From Kibdelosporangium banguiense (lineage in GTDB: Bacteria > Actinomycetota > Actinomycetes > Mycobacteriales > Pseudonocardiaceae), in contig NZ_JAGINW010000001.1 of assembly GCF_017876405.1 (NCBI RefSeq), positions 372,001 to 436,000 on the forward strand: a stretch of 64,000 bases of DNA, written 5' to 3'. The translations under genes were made by a program, and so were the position numbers. Positions 26,710-35,897 of this stretch are shown piece by piece. Each line of letters starts with the position of its first letter. Position 1 is the stretch's first letter. The notes beneath the pieces were generated by a model. The model was not told the origin of the DNA. It searched no databases and saw nothing but the letters and a program-made list of their open reading frames with translations.

Positions 26710-29109
26710 TTAGTCCTCGGTGAGGGCGTTGACTGGGGCTGATTTTGCGGCGCGTTGGCCGGGGACGATGGAGGCGGCTATTCCGGAGATTGTTGCGATG
26801 GCGGCCACGATGAGTGTCTGCGGTATGGATAGTGCGAAGGTTACGGTGGAGAAGTTGAGTTCTCCGCTGATTGCGTGGGTGCCTATCCAGCCGAAGAATA
26901 TGCCGGACAGGATGCCTACTGCTGTGGCTGACAGGCTGAGCAGGACGGCTTCTATGGCGAGCATGGCTCTGAGGTTTCTGCTTTGCAGGCCTAAGGCGCG
27001 TAGCAGTGCGGATTCGCGGGTTCGTTCCAGGACGGACAGACCTAGTGTGTTGCCCACGCCGATGAGTGCGATGAGTACGGCGACGGCGAGAAGCATTGTT
27101 GTGACAAGCAGGAGTCGGTCGAGGAACTCGTTGTAGCTTGCTTTGGCGGACAGGCCGCCGCCTACTTCGGCGCCGGTGATCGGTGCGACCACGGCTCGCA
27201 GCTGTGACCGCAGCGCTGTGATGTCGGCTCCTGGCAAGGCTTTTGCCCAGATTGTGCCGATGACTGCTTCGGGGTCCAGCTTGGCCAGTACTGCAGGCGA
27301 GACGATCAAGGTGTCGGCTGGGGCGAGGTAGTTCGGCTTGACCGGGAGCCTGACGGCTCCGGATTTGCCTGTGATGCCTACTTCGGTGATTGTCGGGTCG
27401 AGCAGCAGGTAGGGGTCGGCCAGTACCTCGTTGTCGGATACGGCAGCCGGGCCGAGGACGCGCAGGTCCTTTGTTGATGATCCCAACTGGACTGACGCCC
27501 TGGTGGACTTCACCGCTGTGGCGTCGGCTATGCCGGTGATCGCGGCAATATCGTCTCTGGCGCGTGCGGGAAGTGGGCCGTCGAACATCGAGACTGTGAC
27601 GTCGACTGGGAAGCGGGTTTCGAGGTTGTCGCTCACTGTCGCCTTCATGCTGGCCGCGCCCACTTGCAGCGTGACCACGATCCCGACGGCGAGGATCAAC
27701 GCGGCACAAGTCGCGGCGGCGCGCCCTGGATTGCGGATCGTATTGGCGGCGGCCAGCCGTGCGGTCGGCCCCATTCTTCCCAGCAACGCCCCCGACGTCC
27801 GGAGCATGACCGGCAGATAGATGCCTGTCGCGGCCAACAGCCCGACCGCGAACACGAACTCCCCGCCGACCGACAGCAGCAACGCGTACGGCGATTCGCC
27901 GAAGCCCTGCCAGATCGCCACCAGGCCGACGAGCATCAACACACCGGCCAGGACCAGCCGGACTCTCGACGACCGCCGCTCAGTCCGCTGATCGGCGACC
28001 GGCCGGAGCGCCTCCAACGGCGAGATGCGAGTGGCCCGTCTGGCGGGAACCAGGACAGACAGGACCGCGACGATCACCCCGACCGCGACGACCAGGCCGA
28101 TCTGTCCCATCGGCAGCACGAGGTCCTCGCCGATTCCCTGTGCTACCAATGCCGAGACCGCAATGCCCAGCAGCACGCCCAGCACCGAGCCGATGACACC
28201 GATGGCGAGCGCCTCGGCCAGCAGACTTCGCCGGATCTGCGCGGAACTGGCCCCGACGGCTCGCAGCAGCCCGATCTGCCGTCGCCGCTGTGCGACCAGG
28301 ATCAGGAACGTGTTGACGATCATGATTCCGCCGACCAGCAGTGCGATCGCCCCGAAGACCAGCAGCAGAAGCTGGAAGACAAAGATCCCACCGGCTTGGT
28401 CCTTCATCTTGCGCTGGGCGAAGGCAGCGGACGTCTCGACGCTGTTGGTGCCCGCGACGGCTCTGATCCGCTCGGCGAGCCGCTGCGGATCGGCCGTTCC
28501 GATCACCAGGATCTCGGTCTGCAGCGACTGCCTGATCGACGCCGGCCCGGTGTAGAACTCAGGCGCGACAAAGGAACTCTGCGCCAGCCCGGACAGCAGC
28601 GAGTTGCCCTCGTGGGTCAGCCCGGTGACCTGGAGAGTGGCCGAGGAGTTCGCGTCGTTGATCGTGATCTGGTCGCCGATGCGCAGGTTGAGCTGCTTGG
28701 CGGTGATCGTGCCGAGCGCGATCTCGTCTGGCCCGGCGGGCCATGCGCCCTCGGCGATGTCGGTCCACCGCAACGCGGGATTGGCAGGAACCGACTGCTG
28801 CTGAACCCATTCCGATGAGCCGGTCACCCTCCCGTGGGACAGGAAGCTGAGGTCGGCGGACGTGACCCCTTCGATCCGCCGAATCCTCTCCACCAGTCCG
28901 CTGTCGCCATCCGTCAGCGTGACAACAACATCGGCCTTCGACGTCCGCGCGATGACGCTCTTCTCCATCGTCGCGCTCTCGCTGGCCAGAACCGTGACCG
29001 ACGCCGTGAGATAGCCGACGCTGATCATGATCGCGACCACCACCGCGACGATTCGCCTCGGATTCCGGCGCACCTCGGCGAAGGCGTTGCGCACCATGGG
29101 AAAGCTCAT
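26710..29109 (-). CDS. MacB/FtsX-type ABC permease
   Basis: A 799-residue membrane protein made of two FtsX-like halves. The first helix (about 16-36) is followed by an extracytoplasmic domain (about 40-240) and three helices, then the pattern repeats in the second half, ending near NLRAMLAIEAVLLSLSATAVG and the final RAAKSAPVNALTED. Its start overlaps the stop of the ATPase gene by ATGA. MacB-type systems do not move their substrate across the membrane but transmit force to the outside, often for peptide or lipoprotein handling, antibiotic resistance or signalling. The two-component genes upstream suggest a sensing/response unit. Confidence 0.9.
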   Translation of the reverse strand: MSFPMVRNAFAEVRRNPRRIVAVVVAIMISVGYLTASVTVLASESATMEKSVIARTSKADVVVTLTDGDSGLVERIRRIEGVTSADLSFLSHGRVTGSSEWVQQQSVPANPALRWTDIAEGAWPAGPDEIALGTITAKQLNLRIGDQITINDANSSATLQVTGLTHEGNSLLSGLAQSSFVAPEFYTGPASIRQSLQTEILVIGTADPQRLAERIRAVAGTNSVETSAAFAQRKMKDQAGGIFVFQLLLLVFGAIALLVGGIMIVNTFLILVAQRRRQIGLLRAVGASSAQIRRSLLAEALAIGVIGSVLGVLLGIAVSALVAQGIGEDLVLPMGQIGLVVAVGVIVAVLSVLVPARRATRISPLEALRPVADQRTERRSSRVRLVLAGVLMLVGLVAIWQGFGESPYALLLSVGGEFVFAVGLLAATGIYLPVMLRTSGALLGRMGPTARLAAANTIRNPGRAAATCAALILAVGIVVTLQVGAASMKATVSDNLETRFPVDVTVSMFDGPLPARARDDIAAITGIADATAVKSTRASVQLGSSTKDLRVLGPAAVSDNEVLADPYLLLDPTITEVGITGKSGAVRLPVKPNYLAPADTLIVSPAVLAKLDPEAVIGTIWAKALPGADITALRSQLRAVVAPITGAEVGGGLSAKASYNEFLDRLLLVTTMLLAVAVLIALIGVGNTLGLSVLERTRESALLRALGLQSRNLRAMLAIEAVLLSLSATAVGILSGIFFGWIGTHAISGELNFSTVTFALSIPQTLIVAAIATISGIAASIVPGQRAAKSAPVNALTED

Positions 29110-29831
29110 GCCGCCAAACCTCGCATGGCATTGAGGACCAGGTCCGGGGTCGGTTGGTGGATCTCCTGCACGATCAGCCCGTCGCTGAGCAGCAACGCCC
29201 GATCGGCGAACGACGCCGCCATCGGATCGTGCGTCACCATGACGATCGTCTGCCCCAGTTCACGGCACGACCTCCGCAAGAAGGACAGCAGCGTCGTCGC
29301 CGTCGTCGAATCGAGCGCTCCTGTCGGCTCATCGGCGAACAACACGTCAGGCTCGGTGATCAACGCGCGCGCGACGGCAACCCGCTGCTGTTGCCCGCCC
29401 GACAGCTCGCTGGGCCGATGCTCCAGCCGATCCCCGATCCGCAGCGCCTGGACCACCAGGTCCAGGCGGTCCCGATCCGGCCGTCGGCCGGCCAGGTCCA
29501 GCGGCAGCAGGATGTTCTGCAGGGCGGTGAGAGTCGGGACGAGGTTGAAGGACTGGAAGACGAACCCGACCCGGTCGCGCCGGACCTTGGTCAACGCCCG
29601 GTCGGCCAGCCCGGAGATCACCACGCCACCCAGGAGGACCTGTCCACTGTCGACCCGGTCGAGCCCGGCGAGACAGTGCATGAGCGTCGACTTGCCGGAC
29701 CCGGACGGCCCCATGACCGCGGTGAATGTCCCCCGCTCGAACCCGGCGGAGACACCCCGCAACGCGGGCACGGCGGTATCCCCCGAACCGTACGTCTTCT
29801 TCAATTCCTCTGCCGCACATGCCAATCGCAT
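29106..29831 (-). CDS. MacB-type ABC ATPase (LolD-like)
   Basis: A 241-residue ATPase from ATG 29831: Walker A GPSGSGKST, Q-loop GFVFQSFNLVP, signature LSGGQQQRVAVARAL, Walker B VLFADEPTGALDS and H-loop TH. The FVFQSFNL Q-loop and the ADEPTGALD Walker B are typical of the LolD/MacB group. It is coupled to the permease gene by a 4-bp overlap. The response-regulator gene ends 81 bp upstream on the same strand, so all four genes may form one operon. Confidence 0.93.
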   Translation of the reverse strand: MRLACAAEELKKTYGSGDTAVPALRGVSAGFERGTFTAVMGPSGSGKSTLMHCLAGLDRVDSGQVLLGGVVISGLADRALTKVRRDRVGFVFQSFNLVPTLTALQNILLPLDLAGRRPDRDRLDLVVQALRIGDRLEHRPSELSGGQQQRVAVARALITEPDVLFADEPTGALDSTTATTLLSFLRRSCRELGQTIVMVTHDPMAASFADRALLLSDGLIVQEIHQPTPDLVLNAMRGLAA

Positions 29832-29912
29832 GCCGACGACGCTACGGATCGAGCAAGATCAAATGATCGGCCCGCGGTCCGAACTTCAGGCGGTTGATCT
29901 AGGAGCAGGGTC

Positions 29913-30560
29913 CTAGTTGGCGACGACCCCGGTCTCGAAGGCGAAGAGCACGAGGCCGACCCGGTCGCGGCACTCCAGTTTGGACAAGAGGTTGCCGATG
30001 TGGGTCTTCACTGTTCCGTCGGCCATGAACAGGCGTTCGGAGATCTCCTTGTTGTTGGCGCCGCCCGCGATCTCGCGTAGGACGTCGAGCTCTCGTGTGG
30101 TGAGCGACTCCAGGCGGGGGTCGGGCGGGCCGGGCAACGAACGCACGACGTGGGCCAGCAGCCGCCGGGTGGCGGTGGGCGCGACGACCGAGCCACCGTC
30201 GGCGACGTCGCGGATGGCGGACAGCAACTCCTCCTGCCGGGCGTCCTTCAGCAGAAATCCGGCTGCCCCGGCCTTGAGGGCCGCGAACACGTACTCGTCG
30301 AGGTCGAACGTGGTCAGGATCAGCACCTTGGCCGGGTGACGGAGCCTGGTCAGCTCCCGGGTCGCGGAAACCCCGTCCAGCACGGGCATCCGGATGTCCA
30401 TCAGCACCACATCGGCCTCAACGGACTGCAGCGCCTGCAAAGCAGCCGCGCCGTCACCGGCCTCACCGACGACCGTGAGCCCGTCGTCGGCCTCGATCAT
30501 CATCCGGAACCCGTTGCGCACCAGGCGCTGGTCATCCACCAGGAATACCGACAGGGTCAT
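29913..30560 (-). CDS. LuxR/NarL-type response regulator
   Basis: A 215-residue regulator. The receiver domain has acidic Asp9/Asp10 and phospho-acceptor Asp55 (VVLMDIRMP). The C-terminal LuxR helix-turn-helix (about 150-210: SLTTRELDVLREIA, NKEISERLFMADGTVKTHIGNLLSKL) binds DNA. The start overlaps the stop of the sensor-kinase gene (ATGA), so the two are co-translated. The likely target is the MacB-type ABC operon immediately downstream; this is inferred from gene order. Confidence 0.93.
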   Translation of the reverse strand: MTLSVFLVDDQRLVRNGFRMMIEADDGLTVVGEAGDGAAALQALQSVEADVVLMDIRMPVLDGVSATRELTRLRHPAKVLILTTFDLDEYVFAALKAGAAGFLLKDARQEELLSAIRDVADGGSVVAPTATRRLLAHVVRSLPGPPDPRLESLTTRELDVLREIAGGANNKEISERLFMADGTVKTHIGNLLSKLECRDRVGLVLFAFETGVVAN

Positions 30561-31711
30561 GAGACGCGTTCCAACGGGAAGACTGCGTGGACCTCGAAGC
30601 CGCCATCGGGGACCGCGCCGGCCGACATCGTGCCGCCGCTGGCGGTGACTCGTTCGTGCATCGTTCTGAGGCCGTGGCCTTTTCCGTCGGTCGGGGCCGT
30701 TGAGCCGCGGCCGTTGTCGCGGATGGTGACCGAGGTCGAGGTCTCGGCCGTGGTGATGGTGATCGCGGCTTTCGCCTTCGGACCGGCGTGGCGGAGGAAG
30801 TTGGTCAGGGATTCCTGGATCACGCGGTAGATGGTGAGGGTCAGCACCGGGCCGATGACCGGCGGGCGGCCGGCGATGTCCAGGTGGGCACGGTCGCCAA
30901 GGCGGTCGACAAGGTCCTTGATGTCCATCAAACCGGGCGCGGGCCGGTAAGCCGCGTCGCCGCGGAGCAGGCTGACCATGTCGCGGATCTCGTTGAGCGC
31001 CGTGCGGGATTCCTCCGCGATCACGGTGAGGACCTCGGGAGCACGGCTGGGATCACGGGTCACGAGTGCGCGGCCGCCCTCGGCCTGGACTGCGATCATG
31101 GAGAGTGAATGCGCGACTATGTCGTGGACTTCGCGGGCGATCTGGGTACGTTCCTCGGCGGCCGCCTCCTGGACGGCGCGGTCGTGTTCGATGCGCTCAA
31201 GGCGTCTGCGGACCAGCAGTGTGTCAGCCCGCTCACGTTCGCGTTGCCCGAAGACATGGGCGGCAATGACAACACCGGCGCACGCCGCGACCGGCACCAG
31301 CATGTCGCTCAGCTTGGCCTCGGCGCGCCAGGACAGCGACCACAACGGCCCCGCGACCGCTCCGGCGAGCCCGATCCCCAACGCGGTCAGTGCCAGACCA
31401 CGTCCTGACCAGCGGGCAAGGCCATGGACAAGCATCGGGACCACGACGACGGACAACGTCAGGTTGGTCAACAGCAACGCGTGCGCGACCGCAGCGGTGG
31501 TCGCCCACACGAGAGCGACCACGGGATAGGTCCGGCGGAACGCCAGCGAAGCACTCAACGCAAGCGCCAGCAGCGACGCCACCCAGTCCGTGAGAGCGAA
31601 GCCCACGCTGATCACGGCCACGGCCCCTGCCAGCAGCAAGTCCGCGACCCAGACGCGAGAGTCCCCTGTGGTCACGCTCGCAACGGTAAACGGCGGAGTC
31701 ACGGAGCGCAT
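30557..31711 (-). CDS. HisKA_3-type sensor histidine kinase
   Basis: A 384-residue sensor kinase. About six hydrophobic segments (about 23-155) form the sensing part with little outside the membrane. The HisKA_3 dimerisation box is REVHDIVAHSLS, with phospho-acceptor His196, followed by an HATPase domain (N-box near TNFLRHA, G-box DNGRGS, and GHGLRTMHERV). ATG 31711 is chosen to avoid running into the upstream kinase gene; there is no strong ribosome site, and GTG 31675 is an alternative. It is partner to the response regulator encoded at 29913-30560. Confidence 0.88.
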   Translation of the reverse strand: MRSVTPPFTVASVTTGDSRVWVADLLLAGAVAVISVGFALTDWVASLLALALSASLAFRRTYPVVALVWATTAAVAHALLLTNLTLSVVVVPMLVHGLARWSGRGLALTALGIGLAGAVAGPLWSLSWRAEAKLSDMLVPVAACAGVVIAAHVFGQRERERADTLLVRRRLERIEHDRAVQEAAAEERTQIAREVHDIVAHSLSMIAVQAEGGRALVTRDPSRAPEVLTVIAEESRTALNEIRDMVSLLRGDAAYRPAPGLMDIKDLVDRLGDRAHLDIAGRPPVIGPVLTLTIYRVIQESLTNFLRHAGPKAKAAITITTAETSTSVTIRDNGRGSTAPTDGKGHGLRTMHERVTASGGTMSAGAVPDGGFEVHAVFPLERVS

Positions 31712-31749
31712 CCGACCAGGGTCCCAGGTGGCTCGGACCGCAGTCTGAG

Positions 31750-32280
31750 TCAGACGGCGGCCTCCGGCCAGGCTCGGCGGAGGATCTCCTGCACGGTCTG
31801 CTCCGGACTGAGGTCTGAGGTGTCCAGCCACAGCCCGAGCCGGGGTGTGTCGTTGCGCAGCCCGTCGTCGAGCATGGTGACCGTCCACTCGTCGTAGGCG
31901 TCCTTTCCACGACCCTGTTCACGAGCGTGGACGGCCTCCGGCCGAGGTGCCAGGACCACGACCAGCAGCGGCCGGTGTTTGATCATCTGCACGACGTCCG
32001 CCAGGGCCGGGCCGAGGATGACGTCCTGGGCGACGACCGTGAAGCCTTCCTGGAAGTACTCGTCGCAGACCGCCGCGGTGATCCGGTAGCGCATCCGTAA
32101 CTGCCGCCGTGCCTCGTCGGACGGTGCGGGCGACATGTCAGCCCGGTCGTTGACGATCATGCGCCGGAACATGTCCCCTCGGACGTGCACCGACCGCGGC
32201 AGCCGCTCGGCCAGCAGTTGCGCGACGGTCGACTTGCCTGCAGCCTGGATTCCGGTGATCAGCACGATCGCCTGCTGCAC
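31750..32280 (-). CDS. P-loop kinase/phosphotransferase-like ATPase
   Basis: A 176-residue P-loop protein with Walker A GIQAAGKST (10-18), an RGDMFRRMIV segment typical of small-molecule kinases, a VVAQDVILGP segment, and a lid-like basic region (REQGRGKDAYDEW). It resembles chloramphenicol phosphotransferase-like and other small kinases, but the substrate is unknown. GTG 32280 is chosen for GGAAGGGG 7 bp upstream; the open frame to 32460 overlaps the divergent gene. It lies 38 bp upstream of the sensor-kinase gene. Confidence 0.8.
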   Translation of the reverse strand: MQQAIVLITGIQAAGKSTVAQLLAERLPRSVHVRGDMFRRMIVNDRADMSPAPSDEARRQLRMRYRITAAVCDEYFQEGFTVVAQDVILGPALADVVQMIKHRPLLVVVLAPRPEAVHAREQGRGKDAYDEWTVTMLDDGLRNDTPRLGLWLDTSDLSPEQTVQEILRRAWPEAAV

Positions 32281-32326
32281 TGTGTGTCCCCTTCCGGTGA
32301 CTGGAGGTTTCCGGCAGGATTCTGCC

Positions 32327-32716
32327 GTGACTGTCCCCGCTGATGTCCTCACGCGCCTGCGGGAACTGTGCCTCGGACTACCCGAGACATACGAGGAACA
32401 AGCATGGATCGGCACACGCTGGCGGATCCGTAAGAAGACCTTCGCGCATACGTTCGTCATCGAGGACGGGCATCCGGAGTACTACGCCAAAGTCGCGACC
32501 GCAGAGGGCACGATCCTCACATTCCGCTCGCCACCAGAGGAGCTGCACGCCTTGAGCAACGGTGGCCATCCGTTCTTCAAGACTGTGTGGCCGCCGGACA
32601 TGATCGGGATGGCGATCGAGGACGACGTCGACTGGGCCGAGGTCGCCGAGCTGCTGACCGAGAGCTATCGCGTGCTCGCGCCCCAGAAACTCGGCAGGCT
32701 GCTGGGTGAGGGGTAG
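32327..32716 (+). CDS. MmcQ/YjbR-family protein
   Basis: A 129-residue protein from GTG 32327. The MmcQ/YjbR pattern is visible: CLGLPETYEEQAWIGTRWRIRKKTF near 14-38 as adjacent segments, then FFKTVWPPDMIGMAIEDDVDWAEV and a C-terminal ESYRVLAPQKL. These proteins have a CyaY-like fold and are thought to bind DNA, but their role is unproven. A small hairpin, GGCAG-GATT-CTGCC (32313-32326), covers the ribosome-site region and might damp translation. It is divergent from the P-loop kinase gene. Confidence 0.85.
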   Translation: MTVPADVLTRLRELCLGLPETYEEQAWIGTRWRIRKKTFAHTFVIEDGHPEYYAKVATAEGTILTFRSPPEELHALSNGGHPFFKTVWPPDMIGMAIEDDVDWAEVAELLTESYRVLAPQKLGRLLGEG

Positions 32717-32788
32717 TACCGGGTCTCACCCCGGAAGTCACCGCGCGGGTTGACGCCGTGAGCAGGCACGCTGCCTACCGTCCCTGCC

Positions 32789-33355
32789 ATGGATGTGCTG
32801 AAAATCGTCGCTGTCATCGCGATCATCGGCTATGTGATCGCCCGCCAGCTGCTCGGCGAACCACTGCGGGGCAAACGGCTGATCCTGATGCCCGCAGTAC
32901 TCACCGTGATCGGGATCGTCGACCTGGGCAAGAGCACACAACACCTGGCCGGAGTGGATATCGCGTTCATCGCGGCCAGCGCGGTGCTCGCCGCCGGTGT
33001 CGGTGTCTGGCAGGGCACGATGATGCGGCTGGAGTCGCGCGAAGGTGTCCTATGGGGACAGATGCCGGCCCGTAGCCTGTGGCTGTGGGCGGGTTTCATC
33101 GTGGCCCGGATAGCCCTGAACCTGGTCGCCAACGGGTTCGGCGCGCATGTCGCGGCCTCGACCGCACCGCTGCTGGTGACGCTGGGCATCAACCGCCTTG
33201 CCCAGGCCGCCGTGATCGCGCCGAGGGCGTTCGCCGCCGGGGTGCCGTTCGCCCCGGAGGAGGACGGCAAGTCGTTCCTCAGTGGACTGACAAGTTCCGA
33301 GCAGGACCACAGCAAGCTGGCGAAGGGGGATCTGCGGGACATGTTCCGCAGATGA
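32789..33355 (+). CDS. DUF1453/CcdC-like membrane protein
   Basis: A 188-residue integral membrane protein with five to six hydrophobic segments. The N-terminus IVAVIAIIGYVIARQLLGEPLRGKRLILMP falls in adjacent pieces typical of the DUF1453 family (helix, then RQLLGEPLRGKRL). The segment RLESREGVLWGQMPARSLWLW is also typical. The soluble C-terminus (about 160-188) is charged. The function is unknown; DUF1453 genes often lie next to two-component genes, as here (20 bp before the sensor kinase). Confidence 0.8.
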   Translation: MDVLKIVAVIAIIGYVIARQLLGEPLRGKRLILMPAVLTVIGIVDLGKSTQHLAGVDIAFIAASAVLAAGVGVWQGTMMRLESREGVLWGQMPARSLWLWAGFIVARIALNLVANGFGAHVAASTAPLLVTLGINRLAQAAVIAPRAFAAGVPFAPEEDGKSFLSGLTSSEQDHSKLAKGDLRDMFRR

Positions 33356-33375
33356 GAGCCGGTTAGGATGCGTCT

Positions 33376-34452
33376 GTGCTGCGTGTGCTGTCGTGGCTGG
33401 CCCGGTTCGGCGCGTTCGGCCTGATCGGCTTCGGTATCTTTCTCGGCTCGCCGGTCACCGGCGGGCTGCTGACCGCCCAGATCGCCGGATTCGCGCTCAG
33501 TGGCGCCCTGATGGTGCTCTGGGCCGTGGCCGAGTTCCGGTCGTTGCCCAGGTTGCAGGCCATTTCACTGGTCGCGCTGGCGATCCTGACGGGTGCGCTG
33601 TGCACGTCCGAACACGCGAGTTCGTTCGTCGGCCTGGCCCTGATCGCGGTCCTCGACGCCAGCAACGTGACCAGCACGAAGACCAGCTGGGTGGTGTCCG
33701 GCGGCAGCATCCTGGCCGTGGAGGTCGGCGGCCTGGTGTCCGGTACCACCCTCAGCACGCTGCTGGGCTACCCGTTGCTGCTGTTCGCGGGCATGCTCGC
33801 CGGGCAGAACCGGCGCGCCCGCCGGGTCGAGGCCGAGCAGCGCAACCAGGTGGCCATCCTCGACGAGCGGGCCCGGATCGCCAGGGAGATTCACGACGTG
33901 CTCGCGCATTCCCTTGGCGCGCTGGGCATCCAGATCCAGGCGGCACGAGCGGTGCTGACCGATCACGGCGACACGGAACGCGCGCTCACGATCCTGTCCA
34001 CCGCACAGCGAATGGCTACTGACGGGCTGAACGAGACCAGACGTGCCGTGCACGCGCTACGCGTCGACCCTGCTCCACTCAACGAGCAGCTCGCCACAAT
34101 TGTCGAGACCCACCGAGCGCAGCACCACACACCGGTCACGTTGAGTGTCCTGGGCGACCCGGTCGATCTACCGCCGGACACAGCCCTCGCGCTCGTCCGC
34201 GCGGTGCAAGAAGCGCTGGTCAACGCCGCCAAACACGCCACACAGCAACCCGTCGACGTCACCTTGCGGTACGACGATCATGATGTCCAGGTGACCATCA
34301 GCAACCCGCTTGGCACGTCGAGCGAGTTCTCCACGGCCGACACCGGCTACGGCCTGACCGGCATGCGGGAACGACTCCTGCTTCTGCGCGGCACGCTCAC
34401 CGCAGGTGCGGACGACGGCCGTTGGACACTGCATGCGCGGGTGCCGGTATGA
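33376..34452 (+). CDS. HisKA_3-type sensor histidine kinase
   Basis: A 358-residue kinase from GTG 33376. Hydrophobic segments lie between about 12 and 145. The H-box is REIHDVLAHSLGALGIQ with phospho-acceptor His173, and the ATPase domain includes VQEALVNAAKHA and a C-terminal GYGLTGMRERLLLL. It is coupled to the response-regulator gene by an ATGA overlap. Together with the DUF1453 protein it probably senses an envelope signal. There is no transporter gene directly in the unit, so the target is unclear. Confidence 0.9.
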   Translation: MLRVLSWLARFGAFGLIGFGIFLGSPVTGGLLTAQIAGFALSGALMVLWAVAEFRSLPRLQAISLVALAILTGALCTSEHASSFVGLALIAVLDASNVTSTKTSWVVSGGSILAVEVGGLVSGTTLSTLLGYPLLLFAGMLAGQNRRARRVEAEQRNQVAILDERARIAREIHDVLAHSLGALGIQIQAARAVLTDHGDTERALTILSTAQRMATDGLNETRRAVHALRVDPAPLNEQLATIVETHRAQHHTPVTLSVLGDPVDLPPDTALALVRAVQEALVNAAKHATQQPVDVTLRYDDHDVQVTISNPLGTSSEFSTADTGYGLTGMRERLLLLRGTLTAGADDGRWTLHARVPV

Positions 34453-35096
34453 CCAGTCCTCTGCGCATCGTCGTCGCCGATGACCAGGCAAGCGTCCGGG
34501 AAGGCCTGGCATTGATGCTCGACCTGCTGCCGGACATCGAAGTGGTCGGCGCGGCGGCGGACGGCAAGCAGGCGCTGGATCTCGTCGCGGCGATGCAGCC
34601 GGACGCGATCCTGCTCGACCTGCACATGCCGGTTCTCGACGGCATCGAGACGACCCGGAGGCTCACGGCCGAGCACCCTGACGTCGCGATCGTCATCCTC
34701 ACCACGTACGCCGACGACACCTCGATCCTCACGACGCTCAGAGCAGGCGCACGCAGCTACCTCACCAAAGACGCGGACCGCATGGACATCGCCCGCACGC
34801 TGCACGCCGCCGTCGCTGGGCTGTCTGTGCTCGACCCAAGCGTCCAGGCCACGCTCCTCGCGGCCACGTCCCCCACGAAGCCGCCACCACCGGAGACGCT
34901 TCCCGACGGCCTGACCCGCCGGGAAGCCGAGATCCTCACGTTGATCGCGCACGGCAAGACGAACGCGGAGATCGCGAGCGAGCTCTTCCTGAGCACCAAC
35001 ACGGTGAAAACGCACATCAACCGCGTCTTCGCCAAGACCGGATCGCGGGACCGCGTCGCGGCCGCGCAGTACGCGCAACGTCACCATCTGGCATGA
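34449..35096 (+). CDS. LuxR/NarL-type response regulator
   Basis: A 215-residue regulator from ATG 34449, overlapping the stop of the sensor-kinase gene. The receiver has Asp11/Asp12 and phospho-acceptor Asp57 (AILLDLHMP). The LuxR HTH is at about 150-210 (GLTRREAEILTLIAHGKTN, then IASELFLSTNTVKTHINRVF). It is the partner of the kinase encoded at 33376-34452. The cobF gene starts 6 bp downstream and may be read through. Confidence 0.93.
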   Translation: MTSPLRIVVADDQASVREGLALMLDLLPDIEVVGAAADGKQALDLVAAMQPDAILLDLHMPVLDGIETTRRLTAEHPDVAIVILTTYADDTSILTTLRAGARSYLTKDADRMDIARTLHAAVAGLSVLDPSVQATLLAATSPTKPPPPETLPDGLTRREAEILTLIAHGKTNAEIASELFLSTNTVKTHINRVFAKTGSRDRVAAAQYAQRHHLA

Positions 35097-35102
35097 GCGA
35101 GG

Positions 35103-35888
35103 ATGGAGGGCATGCGGAAGATCATCGTTATCGGCATCGGCGCGGGTGACCCGGACCACATCACCATGCAGGCCGTCAACGCGCTACGCCGGGTCGACGT
35201 GTTCTTCGTGCTGGACAAGGGCGAGGTCAAGCAGGAGCTGGTGGACCTGCGCCAGGAGATCCTCGACCGGTACGTGCCCGACCACCGGGTGGTGCACGGC
35301 CAGGACCCGGAACGCGACCGCACGACCGAGGCCTACGTCGAGGCCGTGGACGACTGGCGCAGGCGACGGGCGGACGTCTGCCAGGAGATGATCACGGCCA
35401 ACCTGGGCGAGGACCAGACTGGCGCGTTCCTGGTCTGGGGCGATCCGACGCTGTACGACAGCACGCTCGCGATCCTCGGCGACATCGCCTCTCGTGGCTT
35501 CGAGTTCGAGACCGAGGTGATCCCCGGGATCAGCAGCGTGTCCGCTTTGGTCGCGCGCCACCAGGTTTCGCTCAACCAGGTCGGCCGGGCGGTACAGATC
35601 ACCACCGGCAGGCGCCTGGCCGCCGAGTGGCCGTCCGATGTGGACGACGTGGTGGTCATGCTGGACGCCCGGACGGCGTTCGCCAATCACGTCGAGAAGG
35701 ACGCGGAGATCTACTGGGGCGCGTACATCGGAACCCCCGACGAGATCCTGATCAGCGGCCGACTGTCCGAAGTGGCCGATCAGATCGTGTCCGCCCGTGC
35801 CGAGGCGCGCGAACGCAAAGGCTGGATCATGGACACGTATCTGCTGCGCCGGGGTCAGGGTGCCCCACCGCCGCGCGAGGCACCCTGA
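35103..35888 (+). CDS. cobF: Precorrin-6A synthase (deacetylating)
   Basis: A 261-residue SAM-dependent methyltransferase of the tetrapyrrole family. The N-terminal GIGAGDPDHITMQAV, central FLVWGDPTLYDST and VIPGISSVSALVARH are the expected SAM-binding and substrate motifs, and the length fits CobF. In aerobic cobalamin synthesis CobF methylates C1 of precorrin-5 with loss of the C1 acetyl group. No other cob gene is in the window, so it is an orphan here. ATG 35112 is an alternative start. A hairpin covers its end. Confidence 0.88.
   Translation: MEGMRKIIVIGIGAGDPDHITMQAVNALRRVDVFFVLDKGEVKQELVDLRQEILDRYVPDHRVVHGQDPERDRTTEAYVEAVDDWRRRRADVCQEMITANLGEDQTGAFLVWGDPTLYDSTLAILGDIASRGFEFETEVIPGISSVSALVARHQVSLNQVGRAVQITTGRRLAAEWPSDVDDVVVMLDARTAFANHVEKDAEIYWGAYIGTPDEILISGRLSEVADQIVSARAEARERKGWIMDTYLLRRGQGAPPPREAP
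35858..35885 (+). terminator. Possible terminator hairpin at the end of cobF
   Basis: GGGTGCC (35858-35864) and GGCACCC (35879-35885) are a 7-bp inverted repeat with a 14-nt loop, inside the last codons of cobF. The convergent chitinase gene ends only 9 bp beyond cobF, so a compact shared terminator would fit. Confidence 0.35.
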
Positions 35889-35897
35889 CGTCTTTTC

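Noticed and set aside
26666..27709. 347-codon minus-strand frame inside the ABC permease gene
   Set aside because: It is Arg/His-rich and in another frame of the same strand; the FtsX-type permease frame explains the region.
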